64,000 nt of DNA from Conchocele bisecta (Eukaryota; Mollusca; Bivalvia; Lucinida; Thyasiridae): positions 67,019,484-67,083,483 of the forward strand of contig CM055274.1 of assembly GCA_029237695.1 (NCBI GenBank). The letters are read 5' to 3'. The notes under the pieces are model-generated. The model ran no database searches. It saw nothing but the letters and a program-made list of their open reading frames with translations, and was not told where the DNA came from. The position numbers and the translations under genes are program-made. Positions 58,919-64,000 of this stretch are shown here, piece after piece (position 1 is the first letter of the stretch; every line of letters begins with the position of its first letter).

Positions 58919-61306
58919 CATATTAGAAAACTTATGAAATAATATTTACTTTGGAGTGGGCGACGTGATCATACACCTTGGTATGTACATCGGGCGAAAA
59001 AGAATCATGTGCACAATGTGGATAATTGACTATTCCTGCACATACAGTGTAGGCCCTGATGAGACGGTACAATCTGTAGTTGGTCTAGTGAGTACTCAAT
59101 GATCAACTATAGCACACTCATGTCCCCTGGTAACGATCAACACTACTCGTTACAAGCATGACTGGTGGCTGATTGGTGGAATGGCGAACAGTGCAGTTCC
59201 TGATCAGACTGTGTGGATGTACAAAGCCCATAGGCCCCAATTTGTTCAGTCACAACCACAAATGTATAATATATATTATACCTGTAGTTTATTAGAAGCA
59301 TGACGGATGGCGAGCAGATCAGACTGTTTCTCCTGTCAAAGACACAAATATCGAACTTGGTGTAAATCTGTATTTGGATGTTATACATGTATGTATTACT
59401 AGGATAGAGACGGGCAGAGACGGACACAACGTGAGACTGACGGACACAACGTGAGACTGACGGACAGCAATGTGCACGTATATGTACGTGTGAACCATGG
59501 ACATCATATCGATCTAATCTATTTTCATATCTTTGTTTATTTATAGTTTTAGGAAATATATGTCTGCAAACAACCACCAGGGGTGTGTTTCCATTTCTGG
59601 CTGACTACCTAATTATAGAGCAACTTTTGTTTTAGAGGGCCGGTCGGTTTTGACGTATGAAACACTCTAGTTTCGCATAGCAGTATGTACTTCCAATGTC
59701 GTATCCTTTATGTCAGACACCAGTCTGGTGGGAACTTTGTACCATGTGTTTAATTACCTATCTGGCGGCTTACGAAACACCCATTAGAGAAAACGGCCAC
59801 TACGTTTAAGGTGCATGCATCTAGAGCACTAAAGCTAAAGCAAACTGTATGCATCCTTATCAGGATATATGGCTCTGCTAGCAGATCAGGAGATAGGCTG
59901 CCCATCAATGCAATTAAGCATCATTTTCTCCAGTTACAGCCACAATTGAAGGGATCAGTGTAAAAAGAGGGCTATGTCCATTATGTACCAATATGGACTT
60001 AGCCGCCTATTTCCGCTGACACCTTCAGTAACATCCCCATTTATTGTGTGTGTCTTCACACGACAACCGCCGTAGTTCAAACTTTATCCCATCTCTGTTA
60101 CACTCCCTCATCTTCAACTAAATAACTAAATCCATAGTCAATTAATTTGCCTCATTGGGTTTCGACATCTGAAGAATAAATATCCGATTGTGGGCAAATA
60201 GAGATGCGGAGGCCGTCGGCTTTTTCCGACGAGTTGAGTCTTACTTACATTCCGAATGATGACCCAGCTCTGGCGCGATTCCAATTTTGAAACCGGTGTT
60301 AAGTATGTCAAGCGATTGGGAATAGGATGCTCGCTCAGAAAATGCTGACATTGCGAATTTGAGTTGTATTCAGATGCGTTTCCGTCAATTGTATGTAAAC
60401 GTCCTGATCTGTGATTGAATAAGCACAAGGCCAACTGAAACTGTCCATATGAATGTAACTTTTGTGTCAGATGGACATGTTGTGTTACAGGTACTAGGTC
60501 ACGGAAGGAGCTTAGTGATGCTAGCATGTATCGTACATAGACGCTCGGATATCCAACAGAAAACCAAACAATATACATGTACTGACAACGCAACAAACAA
60601 TTACAATCGCCATATCGCCATAGTTCTAATACTATTCCCATTTCTTCTAGACGCATGCCTGCATAATTCCGATTTTCCAATTACGCATGACGTAAGCGAC
60701 ATGTCAGCTGTGTTTTATCGGCCATCTTGGTTCGGTAACCTCCTAAATTTAGAAGTAAATGATATCCCTGTATGGCGAACATAATGTGTTTCTGCAAGAC
60801 AAATTGCACAGTGTGATACGAGCGCATTTGCGATATAATTGTTTATTCCCGAGTGTATGCCAATACTATTATGCAAGTATGTTGGGACCTAATGACCTAA
60901 TGATTTTGCCTGTATTTCTGGTATATTCTTGCACATGTTGATATTTTGCTCCATACGTCATACATATTACACGAAAATCGTATAATCATTTTCACAGCTA
61001 TCTTATTATTGTGGCTGCCATTTTTTAAATGTATATTTATACAGTAAATAATTATTCTTTCCATGAGCCCGAATGCATAGTATATACACTGTATACCAAC
61101 TCATAATTTGTATGTTTCACACATTTAATCGAATATATAACCAAGGATTTACGGTGTAATGGCTGCGAATGGTCGATTCGGCGTGTCCATGGGCAAGACA
61201 ACTTCATGCTAGCCTAGTCCTATCGGATGGGGACTTAAATAGTTGGTCCCGACATGCAAGGTCATCGAGCCAGTGCCGTCAAAGCATTTATCTACTGCAT
61301 ACTCTG
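58919..61306. other. Long stretch without a supported gene
   Basis: Dispersed GCGAACAGTG/GATCAGACTG pieces are at 59043 and 59177. AGACTGACGGACACAACGTG is doubled at 59430-59468. The longest frame (60138-60680, minus, 180 residues) has no recognisable domain and no splice or promoter context that I can defend. 59143-59577 (minus, 144 residues) is likewise unsupported. Confidence 0.5.
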
Positions 61307-61348
61307 GTATGGAAGATGTTCGAGCCGATTCCCACCCTTAAATATAAG
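61307..61348 (+). repeat. Solo TATGGAAG...TTAAATATAAG motif
   Basis: GTATGGAAGATGTTCGAGCC followed by GATTCCCACCCTTAAATATA, the same block that borders the foldback elements at 33560-33600, 34356-34396 and 49424-49464. Confidence 0.75.
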
Positions 61349-61539
61349 CCGAACGAATCTACTGCATAAGATTTCATGTTGACAGAAAAAGAACCAGTGT
61401 TCCGTTCTGTCTATAAGTCGCCCTGTGTTAACGACATATAACTCATGTTATTTAGCTCATTTATTATGGAAGGTCATATCCGCCATAATTGTATTTGGCT
61501 TGATGCTTGCTACGGGGCACCATGCAGGACAGGTTAATT

Positions 61540-61795
61540 ATATGTACAAAATTGAGTTTTGTAACACTAAAAATCACAAAATTCAATTCTGTGTCACAAA
61601 ATTCAATTCTGTCAATTCTGTGTCACAAAATTCAATTCTGTGTCACAAAATTCAATTCTGCATACGTTTCGTATACAAAATTCATTTTTGTTATAAAGGA
61701 TTCAATTTTGCAAGACAGAATTGAGTTTTGTGAAGAAAATTCAGTTTTGTGGGACAGAATTCATTTTTGTCCACAAAAATTAGTTTGCGTATGAT
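61540..61795. mobile_element. ACAAAATTCAATTCTGT opposed-array element
   Basis: The left half repeats CACAAAATTCAATTCTGTGT at about 20-24 bp spacing. The right half repeats the reverse (ACAGAATTGAGTTTTGTG), meeting near 61665. The unit is itself near-palindromic around AATT. Layout parallels the AACGAATTG-array family but the sequence is unrelated. Termini were not identified. Confidence 0.7.
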
Positions 61796-62094
61796 AGTCT
61801 ATGTCATCTCTACGTTGATTGGTTGAGATCCGGTCTTAGTCCATTTTACTAGATGGTGGAGTACACTTGCGAGGTTTAAATATTTCAATGCGAAAATATA
61901 ACCCAATATATCAATTATACTTCTTTATGGACAGTTATTTTGGTTATATTATGATTACAAATGAGTGGTCACACCATATAAGCATATATACTTTGAAGGA
62001 GAAATAAGAAAAATATTCAGAATTTTCCCTCATTTATGTAAACAGGGTCAAACATAAAGTAGCCGGGACATAGCTAGACCTGAGAGCATGCCCA
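61796..62094. other. No gene seen
   Basis: AT-rich DNA, nothing recognised. Confidence 0.5.
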
Positions 62095-62256
62095 TATATA
62101 GAGAATACCAGGCTAGTGTATTTTGATATCAAGTTTATCAGGCAAGGCTAGGAAACGCGTAGGAATTCCGAGGCTTGCCGAGGAATTCCTACCGTTTCCG
62201 AGCCGAGCCTGATAAACTTGATATTAAAATACATTAGCCTGGTATTCTATTTATCA
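62095..62256. mobile_element. Hairpin MITE family B, copy 2
   Basis: A 162 bp hairpin. The left end TATATAGAGAATACCAGGCT pairs with the right end AGCCTGGTATTCTATTTATC, and pairing runs through GATATCAAGTTTATCAGGC. The centre GGAATTCCGAGGCTTGCCGAGGA resembles the centre of family A (GTTTCCGTGCCGAGCC). Confidence 0.85.
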
Positions 62257-62605
62257 GGTAACGTTTTATGCTCGATGTGTCTACTAGTTGCGAAGTTACG
62301 TGTTCGCAACTATGTGTCTACATGCATTATTTACAGTATACACCATCTTAGTATCCATGGTATCTACACAAACACTACAAATGGTTTCCTCAAATGGCCC
62401 AATACACACATTCTGTTTATAAACACAGACAGCAGTCAGAACACAGGCCACAGCGCGTGTATTATTGATTTAACTGGGGCAGATGTACCTTGCGATACAC
62501 AATAAATGACGTCAGTACTCGCGGTAGATCTACATGTACATGAATTATGTGTACAATTATAACGCAAATGAGTTTAAATACGAATGGGTTTGTCAACGTT
62601 TGCCC
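62257..62605. other. No gene seen; short palindrome
   Basis: TAGTTGCGAAGTTACGTGTTCGCAACTA at 62285-62312 is a hairpin of the dispersed TTCGCAACT type. Confidence 0.55.
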
Positions 62606-62915
62606 CGTACTTGCTGGCTGATGACATTTTAAGTTCTATCCGTCTTATTGCAATTGTATGTGGCTTGATGCTTGCTGGCTGATGACATTTTAAGTTCTAT
62701 CCGTCTTATTACAATTATATGTGGCTTGATGCTTGCTGGCTGATGACATTCTAAGTTATGTCCGTCGTATTACATTTCTATGTCTGTGGCGTGTATGGAA
62801 GGTAATATCCGCCATAATTCTATTAGGCCTGATGCTTGCTTGTTGATGACATTCTGAGTTATATCCGTCTTATTACAATTCTATGTGGCTTGATGCTTGC
62901 ATGACTGGTGCCATT
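62606..62915 (+). repeat. ~61 bp tandem repeat, about five degenerate copies
   Basis: GATGCTTGCTGGCTGATGAC and TCCGTCTTATTACAATT blocks recur at about 62610, 62671, 62732, 62839 and 62899. A related GTATTTGGCTTGATGCTTGC is at 61490. Confidence 0.8.
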
Positions 62916-63619
62916 ACAATTTACTTTCATGTTATTTTATTCGTCATTCGTTTTTATGACATTTTAAATATTCTTGGTTGTAGTCTAAATTGCATGTGCA
63001 TTTGGCTTGATGCTGTATTCATTCGCACTGTTTCAATGCGTTTGTGTTGATTTACATTCTAATCGGCTTGATGATTCATTCTTAGTGACATCCGGAGTTC
63101 CATTATTGATTATTGCATCGCTGTTTTGCCATGCGTTTTTGCCAAGCCACGCCCCTTGACAACAACAATTGCAACAGTAATTTGGGAACAACCATTATGA
63201 CGCCAGGTGCGCTGCTAAAACTTAAAATAGTTCTCCTAAAATGATTTAATATGCTGGTACCCGTCCTCCAATGCGTTGCTCTCTAAATTGGTTCCATGTC
63301 CCTAACGGTGTTGATGTAGATTGATGCCGCCTTTTATGTTGCGCCATGTTTAGGTTAAAAGACACCAAATAGTTTTACTGTATAATTTAACCGAATCCCA
63401 GCCAGTCTTTCCTACTTTCACTATTCGTATGGATGTTGTGGGACCAACCTCGTCATGTCAGGCGCCCATCCAGGATTTGGGTTGGGAGGGGTGTAACTAT
63501 TTTGCAATACTTGACTATATTATCGAACGAGCGTAGGATTGTAGTTCATGTTGTTGTTGTTGTGGATGCTGTCAGATGATGCTACTGCTGCTGCTGCCCC
63601 GCGTTTATTTGTTGGCTGC
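62916..63619. other. No gene seen
   Basis: AT-rich DNA, then a TTG/CTG-rich run at 63545-63597. Confidence 0.5.
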
Positions 63620-63765
63620 ACCCCCCCCCCCCAATAAACAATAAATTCACAACGCGAACATAGAAACGTGCCTTGTAACTTGTAAAACATCTTTACTCGG
63701 CGAATTTAGGGGGGGGGGCGCGCGCCGGGTCCGCACCCCCCCCCCCCCCCCTGAATCCGCCAATG
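63620..63765. repeat. Poly-C / poly-G tracts with palindromic flank
   Basis: A C-run at 63620-63632, a G-run at 63709-63718 and a C-run at 63735-63751. CGGCGAATTTA before the G-run and TGAATCCGCC after the last C-run form an imperfect inverted repeat, so the last two runs can pair. Homopolymer lengths are unreliable. Confidence 0.8.
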
Positions 63766-64000
63766 CATGTCCCCCAATATTGTTTACATTATTTGGCCAC
63801 GGAAACTCTGTTTACGTCTCGTGACCAAGAGGCTCAGTGTTTTCTTTTAAATGCTTCAAGTATGCTGAAACTGGTGTCAATTTATCTAACCTTAAACCTA
63901 GAGTGATACATGCCAGGTTATAATATAGGGAGAATGTTTTTCTTTATTCTTTCAATCTGACATTTTTCTGGCAAAATGAACATTGATTTACCATTACCAG
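63766..64000. other. No gene seen to window end
   Basis: Nothing recognised. Confidence 0.5.

Noticed and set aside
60138..60680. 180-residue minus-strand open frame
   Set aside because: No recognisable domain or motif and no conserved composition. It lies in AT-rich DNA beside other chance frames. Kept as unsupported.
1..64000. tRNA and rRNA genes
   Set aside because: No A- and B-box pair with a cloverleaf, and no recognisable 5S, 18S or 28S segment, was seen on either strand by eye.

Overview
The window looks like non-genic, repeat-dominated DNA from an animal nuclear genome, most likely a bivalve mollusc. The evidence is the AT-rich base composition, many dispersed foldback elements, degenerate 150-180 bp tandem units carrying AAGGTCA motifs, and short palindromic repeats of a kind I know from clam and oyster genomes. 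No cellular protein-coding gene, tRNA or rRNA could be supported. The only recognisable protein is a decayed, 5'-truncated non-LTR retrotransposon reverse transcriptase (25616-27007, minus). Nearly all other open frames are chance products of tandem repeats or palindromes. The organism call rests on recalled repeat families, not on a database search.

Layout. (1) 1-20901 is one huge inverted repeat. A left arm (1-9542, open at the window edge) and a right arm (11562-20901) are near-identical reverse complements around a 2.0 kb spacer (9543-11561). Each arm carries the same nested elements: a SINE-like piece with a TTTG tail, two degenerate tandem families, a 240 bp foldback element with CAG/CTG target duplications, and a 160 bp hairpin element. 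The arms differ by scattered substitutions, small indels, a 24-versus-10 C-run, and one ~238 bp deletion in the right arm. (2) 20902-28630 holds a diverged direct duplication (one copy carries a hairpin element at a site the other lacks), a ~168 bp tandem array, a GC-rich island with no assigned function, the reverse transcriptase pseudogene and a polypurine tract. (3) 28633-31627 is a 70 bp satellite of about 42 units. (4) 31628-40490 holds several foldback elements, including a 1.35 kb inverted-repeat structure with a nearly perfect hairpin inside. (5) 40600-44165 is a 45 bp minisatellite. (6) 44166-64000 holds four members of a family built from head-to-head ~21 bp units, a 31 bp minisatellite, nested MITEs, an RFX X-box-like site and further foldback elements.

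Nothing here reads as a multi-gene system. The interest is architectural: the giant palindrome, several families of non-autonomous transposons with readable target-site duplications, and two unrelated families that share a layout of AATT-centred ~20 bp units in opposed arrays. The main caution is that the palindrome could be a misjoin of two haplotypes rather than a real chromosomal structure, since the divergence between arms looks like ordinary bivalve heterozygosity.
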